From positions 3,720,081 to 3,784,080 of the forward strand of contig VZRN01011464.1 of the NCBI GenBank assembly GCA_013397935.1: DNA of 64,000 nucleotides, in the 5' to 3' direction. The position numbers were made by a program, and so were the translations under genes. The notes beneath the pieces were generated by a model. The model ran no database searches. It saw nothing but the letters and a program-made list of their open reading frames with translations, and had not been told where the DNA came from. The DNA is from Dasyornis broadbenti (taxonomy: Eukaryota; Chordata; Aves; Passeriformes; Dasyornithidae). Shown piece by piece: positions 36,007-46,100 of the stretch. Each line of letters starts with the position of its first letter. Position 1 is the stretch's first letter.

Positions 36007-36128
36007 CAAATTACCAGGACTTGTCCATATAAGATAGATGCTGGCTTTCCTACCTCTTTTCCCTGTTGAGTGATCCATTTCTCTCCCAACTGTGCTCTCT
36101 GAAGTTCTGCTCAATTTCTTTTCCTCAG

Positions 36129-36300
36129 ATTTGTCTATCTGGAGCTGCCGGCTGCAGCCAAGACTCCTTGCACCAGGTTTCGCTGGTGGCAGCCAGTGTT
36201 CTCAGGGGAAGGTTACGATCAGTGGGCCATCGACGATATCATCATTTTGTCAGAGAAGCAGAAGCACATCATTCCTGTTGTTAATCCCACCTTACCACAG
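36129..36300 (+). CDS. RELN: Reelin window exon 13: end of repeat 2B, start of repeat 3A
   Basis: A 172 bp exon, phase 2 in and phase 0 out, between ttttcctcag and gtaata. It encodes [40 protein letters not shown] and [23 protein letters not shown] and QWAIDD close subrepeat 2B, and the linker after SEKQK leads into repeat 3. Approximately human residues 1182-1239. GEGYDQ replaces GEDYDQ of human as I recall it. Confidence 0.96.
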
Positions 36301-36670
36301 GTAATAAGCCAGAGCAGGCTGTGGGCATCCCCACGAAGCAGGAACTGTCCTGTTAGGAGACTTGTTTGAATATAATTTTCTTTGAAAATCGTGGGTCTAT
36401 TTAAAGAGACAGCTGTAGTGTTTGCAGCTGCGTCTCTGTGTGGGAATAACCTGGGTCTTTTCACAAAATCATCAGGCTCCTAAGTTTTGTGACAGAGGAT
36501 GTAATGGTGTATCTCTGCAAAAAATCAAGACTGAAGTTTTGGAAATTAATTTTTTTTGAAAATTACAGAAAATCAAAATTGCAAAATTTGAAAGTTCATC
36601 GTTTTGGGAATTATTCTGAAGTCACACTGCAAGGTGATGACGCCTATGGCTTTCTTTTCATTTCTAACAG
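36301..36670 (+). other. RELN: Intron 13 (370 bp)
   Basis: Short intron, no repeat recognised. It ends in ttttcatttctaacag. Confidence 0.85.
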
Positions 36671-36871
36671 AACTTTTATGAAAAGCCAGCATTTGATTAC
36701 CCTATGAACCAGATGAGTGTATGGTTAATGCTGGCCAACGAAGGGATGACCAAAAATGAAAGCTTCTGCTCTGCCACCCCCTCTGCCATGCTCTTCGGTA
36801 AATCAGATGGAGACCGGTTTGCAGTGACTCGAGATTTAACTCTGAAGCCTGGATATGTCCTGCAGTTCAAG
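36671..36871 (+). CDS. RELN: Reelin window exon 14: repeat 3A with N-terminal cleavage site
   Basis: A 201 bp exon, phase 0 in and out, between tttctaacag and gtattt; it is the only exon here that is symmetric at phase 0. It encodes NFYEKPAFDYPMNQMSVWLM, KNESFCSATPSAMLFG and FAVTRDLTLKPGYVLQFK. The Pro-Ala pair at codons 36686-36691 corresponds to the known N-t site (reported at Pro1244-Ala1245 in mouse reelin, cut by ADAMTS-3). NES is a potential N-glycosylation sequon. Skipping this exon would keep frame but remove the cleavage site. Confidence 0.96.
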
Positions 36872-38973
36872 GTATTTGTTAAGCATAGATCTGTGCAAGA
36901 ATATCAATAAAACTGCCCTTAGCCAATACCTGCAAGATGCCACTGGGGCCACAGTTCAAATGAAGATGATAAATTAGATCATTGCGTAAAAAGATGTGAA
37001 GAGCACAAGTATGAACTCATACAGCATAAAATGCCATCCTGCTTTCTAGAAGAGTAGCTGAAACCTTGGTGCAGGAAAGCATTTTTGTCCCTCTGGAAAA
37101 GTTTTAAAGCTTTTTGTTCTTCAACACATTTCAGAAGTGGGTTGAAATGACTGTCATTGTATTCAAGTCAGTACTAGGAAATGCTACTGCACTGTCAAGC
37201 GAAAAAGGATTTATCCCGTCTGGGGCTCTGGGAGTACAAGAGCTCCAATGCGGTTTGGGTACATTTTTTGTGTTTTAAACTATTTAAGGACTTACAAGCT
37301 GCTCTGTACTCCAGTGTGGGTTTTTCATATAATTTACTTTTATTGTGTCAATGAATATAGGCTCCAATTAGCATTTTCTTCTTTAAAGAGCTTACAAAAA
37401 TTTCAGTGGTCTGACAATACATCAGAATATGGGCTCCAAAGAAAGTGTATTTGCTTTGACAAGCTCTTGTTTCTGAACCCTAATCAAAATTTTATTGAGT
37501 TTATAATGAAATCCCATTGGTGAATTCTGGAAGTTGGTTGCAATGCAATTTTAATGAGCTCCCTACAAATACATGGTCCTTACATAATTGGTGGATACAG
37601 ACACTGAATAATTTACAAGTGGAATTATTAAAGAGATCAGATGTTTACAGGCAGCTTTTCAAATATAATTCCCACCGTTCTATAAATAGGAAAGTTCGTT
37701 AGAAATACTGGGATTTGTAAAATAATCTAATTTCAACTTAAAAGTTATGCTAATAAAATACTATACAAACTGAGGGTTTTCAGTACAATTTCCTTCTGAG
37801 TATTGCTTGTAGTTTTATACTTTAAACTGTCTAAAACCCAAGGACATCTCAATATCTAAATACTATTTAGCCTGGAAAAGATGCTATTTGCCTCTTCACC
37901 ACCTTCCTCTACTTCAGTGACTAAGTCTCTGTTCTGTAGGTTTAATGATCAACAGCAATTAACAAAATTGTCTAGGTTAAAAAAAATCAATACTTACAAA
38001 TGTTCTGTACACCTTCCATCACTGAAGCTCTTGACAATGTAACATAAATATACAAAACATAAGCACATATCACAGAACAATGAGTTCTTCTTTATAAAGT
38101 CTATTATTTAAGGACTGAATTTATACTTTTTTGGAAAGCCTTTCAGCCTGTGAATGTGTTAGTCCTATTTGCATGCTTTCGTATGTGAAATTTCCGTTTT
38201 AAATAGCAGACTAGAATAATTTTGCATTGATAAACTCAAATACAGTAATTTGTCAGAATGATTTCATTTTACATGAATGATTGTGTTTTACATTTTACAT
38301 TCTATAGCTCAAGTAGAATTTCTGCAATAAAATAATGAAAACTAATATTTTTCTGATAGCTTGAAAAATGAAACTGAAACTTCAAATCAGCACTTGATTT
38401 TGGTCTTGGTTGCATTCTCATTTCACATTTTAATATGCATTTTTCTACTTAATCCAATTTTACTCTATTCTGGGGGCCCAAATTGCGGTGGCATCTTCCA
38501 GACATGATTCCTGCAAGGCCAGTGACAAGGCTGTGGTTAGGGCTCACCTGGGAGCCAGGCTGATCCTCTGGACACACTGGGCTGCAGATGGGATGGATCC
38601 CAGAGGATACAGCTCCTTCCACTTCTGGGTATGCAAGCGCCTGCACAGAGTTTGCAGTTTGGGGCCTGCAATGCACAGGGATCCTTGGAGAGTTCTTTGC
38701 ACCTTTCTGTCTGCTGAGCTCAACAACCTTAATGAAGGAATGGTGGGAATTTTTACTAAGAAATGTCATATAATTGTAGGAAACACACTCCAAGAATCAG
38801 TCACTGTCGGCCAGCAGGGTTCAGAGCAAGTGCTCAGAGCATTAAGCCTCCCAAACAAAAAAGTCAGAAGTGGTTTGCAGCCAATAAATACTAAAAAGGT
38901 GGTTTGCAGCCAACTAATACTAATAACAGTGCAGGTTCCTTCATACCATTTCTGACTCTCTGCTCTTTTGCAG
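36872..38973 (+). other. RELN: Intron 14 (2.1 kb)
   Basis: Mostly AT-rich. A less AT-rich segment at about 38480-38860 carries overlapping open frames with no recognisable protein, and a 29-base unit is duplicated at 38870-38927. It ends in ctctgctcttttgcag. Confidence 0.75.
38870..38927. repeat. Tandem duplication of a 29-base unit
   Basis: Two adjacent copies (38870-38898 and 38899-38927) both starting gtggtttgcagccaa and differing at only a few positions. They lie 46 bases upstream of exon 15. Each copy includes tttgcag, an acceptor-like string. Confidence 0.85.
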
Positions 38974-39209
38974 CTGAACATTGGTTGCACCGACCAGTAC
39001 AGCAGCTCTGCTCCTGTTCTGCTGCAGTACTCCCACGATGCTGGGCTCTTCTGGTCGCTGGTGAAGGAGGGCTGCTACCCCGCGTCCCCAGGCATGAAGG
39101 GCTGCGAGGGAAGCTCCCGGGAGCTCAGCGAGCCCTCTGTGTACCACACAGGAGACTTTGAGGACTGGACAAGAATTACTATTGTTATCCCCAGGTCGCT
39201 TGCAGCCAG
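38974..39209 (+). CDS. RELN: Reelin window exon 15: repeat 3A Asp-box
   Basis: A 236 bp exon, phase 0 in and phase 2 out, between cttttgcag and gtactg. It encodes LNIGCTDQYSSSAPVLLQYS, HDAGLFWSLVKEGCYP, ASPGMKGCEGSSRELSEP and DWTRITIVIPRSLAA. The Asp-box is SHDAGLFW. The loop reads ASPGMKGC, which appears one residue longer than the human ASAGKGC as I recall it; this is the only length difference from human that I noticed in the window. The exon is markedly GC-richer than its flanks. Confidence 0.96.
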
Positions 39210-41882
39210 GTACTGTGCATTGTAAAACAGAGATGCCAGTGGGACCCATGGATTAGCTGAATTAGCTGCTTCTAAGATGCTACATTAAGAAAAAGTGGCA
39301 AAGTGTGAATAAAAGCAGTGTTTAAAAATGGCAGATCTGGGAAAACTATACTGTGCTGCCCAAAGCAGTGAGAAGTTTTCCATTTAAAAGGCGTCAGATT
39401 GGTCTATAATAAATAATTAAATTACAGAGCAGCGAGGAGCCCAGCACATTTTAATCTGACATCAATCCCTTCGTTGTATTTATCCATATCAGTTAGGTCA
39501 GAGACACCAACCAGAGAGTAATAAATCACATGAATTAAGTAAGCCATTTGAACAGGGTTAATTCTGGTTACCACTGGGCAAAGAAACGACAAAGTTGTAT
39601 TTGAGCAGTTGCATAATTTGCTGTGTCACTGAAGGCAGCCGGGACAGCCAGAGGAAAAGGAGGGAGGAATGATGATTGTGCCCATCTGCAAGCACAACCT
39701 CAGCATCAGATTAATGCAGGTGAGAAAGCATCAAATGGTGGAAGACACAAATAAGCCTTGAAATCAGGACGCTTTTCTCAATGTTATGTGGATTTGGCTG
39801 AAGTTTCTCACTCCCCATACTCCCTGTCTTACCCCATCAGTAAAAAATACCCTGATCTGTTTTGCTGGAAGCACCAAGCACTGCCAGTGTGGCCACACCA
39901 CAGCCATGTCCCCCTACCTCCTGCCCCCCACCCCCAGGCAGCTATTCTAGTGCTGCCTCTGAGTTTCTGACCCATCCTCCTTCCACAGACTCCTCATCCT
40001 CCAGCCCCTTTGAGTGTGTGACACAGTGTGTAGCAGGGGAGCCAGTGCCTCTGCCGCAAGGGCTTGAAATAGCAGCGGGTACCATAACAAGTTTGTCTTT
40101 TTTTCAGTAATTAGCCAATAAAAGCAGGTGCCAAATTGCACAGATCTGACACCAGCTGATTTGATTTACCCAAAACAAGCAGGGCAGAATCAATAGCAGC
40201 AATCTGTTTGACATTATGTTCAGTAATGTGATCAGGAATAAGAAGCTCATGCTAATACATTAAAAATGTAAGTATTGTGACTGCAAAGAGAGTCTTGGCA
40301 TGGTGAGAACTGAATTTGTTGTGGGTCACTTAGGAAATCATGGTTCATGGGTTAACCAGAGAGCATTCCATTTCACTGTGTGGTACAGAGCATGAGCACC
40401 TACCTACCAAATTCCAGTGCACAGCAAAAAAAGAAAAAGCAATAGGTTTATTACATTTTAGGCAGAGTGCAAGGAGGATCTTAGTTAATCCATTATATTG
40501 GCAGTGAGATTTTAAGTCTGTTCCCCTTTCTGGAGCTCCTGTGAAATGAGTCAGCTAGCAGTTAAAGACTGAAAATTAATAACCAACATATTTTTTCTTC
40601 AACAAGTTTCCTACACAGTGAGTGAGAGTTGTGGGCAGAGTGGGAGCTTCAGACAAAGTTTATTAAAGAAACTCTCCCATTGAGTCATGAGGTCATGAAA
40701 GGATCCCGCTGCTTTCTAGACTCCTTCTCAGAGAGGAGCCTGGATTTAGCTGGATCTAATCTTAGCCCCAGATTTTGTCAACAGTTTATATCTAAAGGAT
40801 TATACAGGTGTAATTGAACTTTTATACAACTTTGTCCTGTCCAGGATTAAGGATGGAAAAACAGATGTATTCCTATAAATATATGTATGATTTATTATGA
40901 TAACAATTAGACAAGAAGATTTACTACACAATATTGGAGCTGTAACAACTGTTATAATATAGTGCACTATGAAGCAATATTGAAGCAATTATATGAAAGC
41001 AATTGTATTAAAGCTATCAAAACCAATTATTAAATAGAGACTTGTGTCATTCACTCATACAAAGACTGTGGGCAAATCTCTTGCTCAGCCTCGAGGGTTA
41101 ACCTTGAGGGGTCTCCCCACCCAAGGAAGGAATCTCCACACACACTCCAAGAAGGGTTATTTCAGAAGGCCCTACCATTAAAATTTGATACTAGGCTTTT
41201 ATAGTATGAAGTGATTGACTGTCAATCACGTCTCCAGGCCAGCTATGTTAGCTCAGCAGCCTTAGATAAGTTATTTGTAGTATCCCTTGTTTGTTCCTTC
41301 ATCTGTGTTTTACCAGGTGTACCACATCTCCATCTCACTATCAGGATGTTTAACTTTGGGATTGATGGCCCAGACTGATTTCAGCATGTAAGAGATGTTA
41401 TTTGCCATTCTATTCAGAAAGTGGCTTTTTTTTTTTGTATATGAATAATTTTAAGGTCTTTTACTCAAAAGTGTGCCATCCCACAATAAGTTCTGCATTG
41501 CTGCCATTACCCAGTTCTTTTCAAAAGTGCTGTAAGAAATGTAGTTCTGGGATTTTAATATCTGATTAGCAGTTCAAGTTGAACTGAGCAGTAAAAAGCA
41601 TCTTCAAAGTCACATCTAATCATTCACTGTTGTTGATAAAACCATGTATTTCTTCTTTGCATCACACTGATGGATATAGGCCAAAGAAACAGAGGAAGTC
41701 AAAATGCAGCCAAAAAGTCTGGAAGAAATATCCTTAAGCAATGTTGCACAAAATGTAGAATGACAGAAATCCAGGCATCCTGTTTGCAAATGGTTAATTT
41801 AGGAAAAGGTCCTTTTAGTGTTAAGCAAGGAGCAGAAGATATTGGAGCCGGGAATAGCAATACCGTTGTTTTTTCTCTGCAG
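39210..41882 (+). other. RELN: Intron 15 (2.7 kb)
   Basis: Contains a stretch at 39380-39660 that reads like conserved non-coding DNA, and a candidate LTR-like insertion at about 40850-41340. It ends in gttttttctctgcag. Confidence 0.75.
40850..41340 (-). mobile_element. Candidate old LTR-like insertion
   Basis: Read on the minus strand, the segment has a TATA-like string (ctataaaagcc, near + strand 41196-41206). A block beginning about 60 bases downstream follows, with a GC-richer core (ggggagacccctcaaggtta) typical of avian LTR leader regions, then an AATAAA signal (near 40896). That order resembles a retroviral LTR. I see no TG...CA ends or target-site duplication I can defend, and no internal viral genes. 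It could instead be unique intronic DNA. Confidence 0.35.
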
Positions 41883-42040
41883 TAAGACTCGATTCCGCTG
41901 GATCCAGGAGAGCAGCTCCCACAAGAGCGTGCCTCCTTTCGGCTTGGACGGTGTCTACATCTCTGAGCCTTGTCCCAACTACTGCAGCGGTCACGGGGAC
42001 TGCGTCTCAGGGGTCTGCTTCTGTGACCTGGGCTACACGG
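41883..42040 (+). CDS. RELN: Reelin window exon 16: end of repeat 3A and most of EGF 3
   Basis: A 158 bp exon, phase 2 in and phase 1 out, between ttctctgcag and gtaaga. It encodes KTRFRWIQESSSHKSVPPFG, LDGVYISEPCPNYCSGHGD and CVSGVCFCDLGYT. TRFRW closes subrepeat 3A, where LDGVYI replaces the WA(I/L)DN seen elsewhere. The exon then runs through five of the six EGF 3 cysteines. Unlike EGF 1, 2 and 4, the intron is not before the fifth cysteine but several residues beyond it and in phase 1. Confidence 0.96.
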
Positions 42041-42938
42041 GTAAGACAACCCTCTCCAGGTGGGACTGCAGTGAGCACTGGCTGAGTTAAAGCTGTAAAT
42101 CTGGCATCTTGTTTTTCCTCTCCGATATTCCGGAAAAATATATGATGACATGTATTGCATGGGCTGCCAACAGGAATCTTTTTTGTTTTGTTAAATAAAA
42201 TTCAGCACAAGCAAAGCAGAGCAGCTGAAGGCAGCGGACTCTGTTGATGTTCCTGGCAACCACAATCTTTGAACATCACCATCTGTATGAATGGGAAGGG
42301 ACTAGCAATAAAAGAGAAAACAAAATAAAATATTATAAACTGAAAAGTCTGCTTAAAAGCCTTTGGATCATCTTCAAAAGAACCGTTGCCATTTTTGAGT
42401 CCCCTGGCCATCAGATGGCATGGGACCAGGAAGGAACATATGTTCTGACAGGCCCTTCTGTGGAAAATTCTGCTCACTTGTGGTTTCAGGGGCTTTTATG
42501 CTGAAATAGAAAAAAAGCCCAAAATGCAAACCCTGTGAAGAAAAATTATTGACACAACCAGTTGCACACTGCACTCTTTTCAACCCTCAACCAACAAAGC
42601 GATAAGTAACATCTTTTGTTCAGTTTGTTTAAAATTAAATAGAAGGATAAATTTTTTCTGTTTGGAAAAAATGCCTTATCAACATAAAGCTTGGCTATTT
42701 TTCACCTAGTGAAATAAGCCATTCTAGAGTTTAGAGGAAGAAGGCTTATTCTTCCTACAGACATTTGTAAAGTAGCTTTAGAAAGGTACAATCCAGTCGT
42801 CAGGGCATTTTCTTAGAAAAGCCTGGTGCTTTGTCACATGGGGATGCAACAGAGCCGTGTGCCGGTGTACTGTATCTGACCCTTACTCTGTACAGCACAG
42901 TTTCACCAAAGCATCTCCCTCTCTTTCTTTTCTTGAAG
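42041..42938 (+). other. RELN: Intron 16 (0.9 kb)
   Basis: No repeat recognised. It ends in ctctctttcttttcttgaag, a strong pyrimidine tract. Confidence 0.75.
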
Positions 42939-43146
42939 CATCACATGGAACCTGTGTGTCTAATGTGCCTAATCACAGTGAGATGTTCGACAGGTTTGAG
43001 AGGAAGCTAAGCCCTCTCTGGTACAAGATAACAGGAGGTCAGGTTGGGACAGGCTGTGGTGTGCTCAGCGATGGAAAATCTCTGTACTTCAATGGACCTG
43101 GCAAAAGGGAGGCAAGGACTGTTCCCCTGGACACAACAAATATCAG
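42939..43146 (+). CDS. RELN: Reelin window exon 17: end of EGF 3 and start of repeat 3B
   Basis: A 208 bp exon, phase 1 in and phase 2 out, between tcttgaag and gtcagt. It encodes ASHGTCVSNVPNHSEMFDRF, ERKLSPLWYKITGGQVGTGC and GVLSDGKSLYFNGPGKREAR, ending VPLDTTNI. HGTC closes EGF 3, and CGVLSDGKSLYF is the B-subrepeat strand. Approximately human residues 1437-1506. Confidence 0.96.
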
Positions 43147-46100
43147 GTCAGTGCTCAGTGCTGCTTCTCACAATTGCCTGTGTATTCATGTTCTCTATTC
43201 TGCCCTGTTGCAAGTGTAGATATGAGAAGCTGGGAAATGTTTTTTCTGGTAATCATAACCTGTCCAAGAGCTCTGAAACATAGAGAAAATACTTTTTTTT
43301 TTCATTCTGGTGTACTCTTTCTTTTTTATTTGAAAAGGAATACTTGGGTTAGAAACCGTGGAATAGCAGCATAAAATAAAATATTAATTCTCTATCCTGC
43401 TGAGAATTTAATTTGCATTGTATTCTAAGGCAGAAGACATGGTCTTGAGAATGCACGAAACCTAAGACTCTGCCCACACCTGGGGAGAAAAGTTCCTTTT
43501 CCCCGACTGTGTTGAATTGCAGGCATGAGGATGGCATGGCAAGGAGCTGTTGTTTACTTGCCAGATGTTGTGAATTACTCCACTTGTCAGAAGTGTAAAG
43601 GAATGGAATGTGAATTGTTTCTGCTTAGCCAGGAGGCTAACAAGCCTTCACCTCTCTCCCTGCTGCTACTGAATTCTGCTCCATTGGTAGCAATTATCCT
43701 CTTCTCTCAAATTGCCTAGCTGATTAATGTAATTAGGATGAACAAAGGGCTGTTAATTCTAACCACTGTTTAGCTTGGAGTTTGCTGCTGCTTTGTCCAG
43801 TCTCATGAGAGATTATGCACCTGAAACCTTATGCACCCTACAATTTTGCCAGTTAGCTTAATCAGAGGTATTTCTCCTTACAAATACTGCCCTGAGAGTA
43901 AGTAATGCCATGATTTGCTCCATTATTGAATTTGTGGGATCGCTCAGCAGAGACTGGCCAGAGGTTATTGTCATCACTCTCTGGCTCAGGCAAGCAGGGC
44001 TCCATAGTGTGGGGGCTGCGGGTTTGGGGACATCCTCAGCTGCTCCCTGGCACTGCACAGCACTGTGCCAGCTGCTTTCCTTCTGTCCCCTGGATGTCAG
44101 ACAAATACGTGTCATAGTGACATAATTATGTCAATTAGTTATTAATTAAACAAACTAATTGTTTGACAAATATGTTTTGAACAAGTACATGTTTGCCCTG
44201 GAACTCTGGGAAGTGGGATTTCTATTCCACTGTCTTCAAATCTTGCATTATAAATCCTGGAAAGCATTATATTGGAAGTAGTCTAGACTACTTCATCAAG
44301 AAGTCTACATTCAAAACAGTATTTTGGAGTTATTCCATCTTTCATGGAGAAACCTTATAAAGAAAAGTATTTCCTGTAGTTTTAATATTACTTTGAAAGC
44401 GCTTTTAATGCCAAATATTCATATTTATAGTTTTCCATTTTTGTAAAATTTGAATAATTTTAAAAGCCAAAAGAAGTTTCAAAATACTGAGCAATGCTGT
44501 TTCTTGACATTTTTTCTTCTGTTTTGCACAAGAATATGGTTATCTGGTGTCTTAAAACTGCCTCAAAACCATAAATGGCCAGAGGGACCCTCGGTAAGTG
44601 CAACTGAGGTGTCTCTTCCAACCATGTACTCACAGCGTGAGCTGCTCTCCTGCTGCAACTGATTGTTATGTCAAAATAAATCAGCACTATATTTTTTTTT
44701 TGTAAGCATCACAGTGAGCAGGTTAACTTCCTTGAACAATTCAAGCTCGAAGCCACATCCCTGGGCTGTGTGCCAGACAGAACATAGTGGTCATTTCAAG
44801 CACAAATGGGACTAACATGGATTTTTGCCTTCTTCAGTGTGTGCTTAAAGGTAGTAGCCACTGATGCTGCTTGACCTGATGGACTTTTTAGACTCCAGCA
44901 ATTGCCCCAGGCTGCTTTTGGGTTCACAGGAGAGGATAGCTGCTTCAAAAGGGCAACACAGCTCATCCTGAAATAGTGGCTAGCAACGGCCAGTGCTTTG
45001 TCTTCTGGAAACACATTTTTTCATTACTTGTAAGGCAGCCTCGGTTGACCATGTATAACGTAGACATTCAACCTCAGATGCTGTGCTCTAAGCAGATGCA
45101 TCCCACTTTAATATTTGAGGCCATCTGTAACATTAACTGTCTTTTTTTACTCGAAACAAAGGCACACTAAGTTTGTGAAGGGTTAACTGAAAGGTTCATA
45201 CCCTAAAAAGAAAATAATTCCTCAGCCTAGAAAGTTTTTTTTCATTATTGGAGCTAAAATTAATGTCACTTGAAAGGGGAGATTAAAGGGAAGTACTTTT
45301 TCCCATTTTGGTATTACTTTTTGCATTCAATAATGTCTTGCATAGAATTCAGTTATCTTATTAGGCGTCATCTTAGCCCCTGCACAGTTGTCTTTTATTT
45401 TTGAAAGGGTTTTTGGTTGGGGGGTTTTGGTGACTGAGTAAACAGCAGGGAAATATGCCTTGAAAGGCATACTGTTATATATGTGGATTGAGGGTTGTGA
45501 ATAGGAAGGCTGAAACTCCTGCAGTAGATTTTTAAGCTGCTTATTTTTCAGGTTAATAGTGTTTTTAAGATCTTATTTTGTTAAACCATGCATGGAAGAG
45601 CCTGATTGAAAAATTGAAAAATATTGCAAGACACTAAATTTTTATTTTCATTCTGAATTCCTGCAGATCTACCTATGTATGTTCCCTATCATGCGTTATA
45701 GCTTTTTGAATGTAAAGTGTAAATTTTATATAAGGAATGTACAGATTCTTTTTTTCTTTTTTTTCAAGTTCAAAGACCCTTTTCCCTTTCACCCTTTTCT
45801 TCCCAGCAGAGCATGGTCCATGTGGGCTTGGTGTTCCTGGTTTGCTCTGCTACAAAGGGGTTGAGATTTGCCAGCCTGAGGTGTGTGGTGCTGCTCAGGG
45901 GAGCAGCCCCACAGGGCACTGCCAGACCTGAGTGTCTCACTAAGAGCATTTCAAACTAAAGCTTGTGCCCAGAAGCCAGTGGCCATAAATAATCACTCAA
46001 ATTTTAGTATACACATTAAGTGGTATTGTAATCTTAGCTGTCTTTGTCCTATTGCCTCCTTATTCCTTTATATTATTAACTGTACCTTTTCTTCCCAGAT

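Larger units (their letters stand above)
34034..36128 (+). other. RELN: Intron 12 (2.1 kb)
   Basis: Carries two CR1 LINE fragments in minus orientation (34690-34960 and 35558-36006). The second ends about 120 bases before the exon 13 acceptor. The remainder is AT-rich. Confidence 0.85.

Noticed and set aside
38488..38955. 155-codon open frame in intron 14 just before exon 15
   Set aside because: It stops before the real exon, overlaps open frames on the other strand, includes the 29-base duplication and matches no family I know.
41699..42160. 153-codon open frame antisense to exon 16
   Set aside because: Shadow of the GC-richer exon 16; protein composition is low-quality and no family fits.
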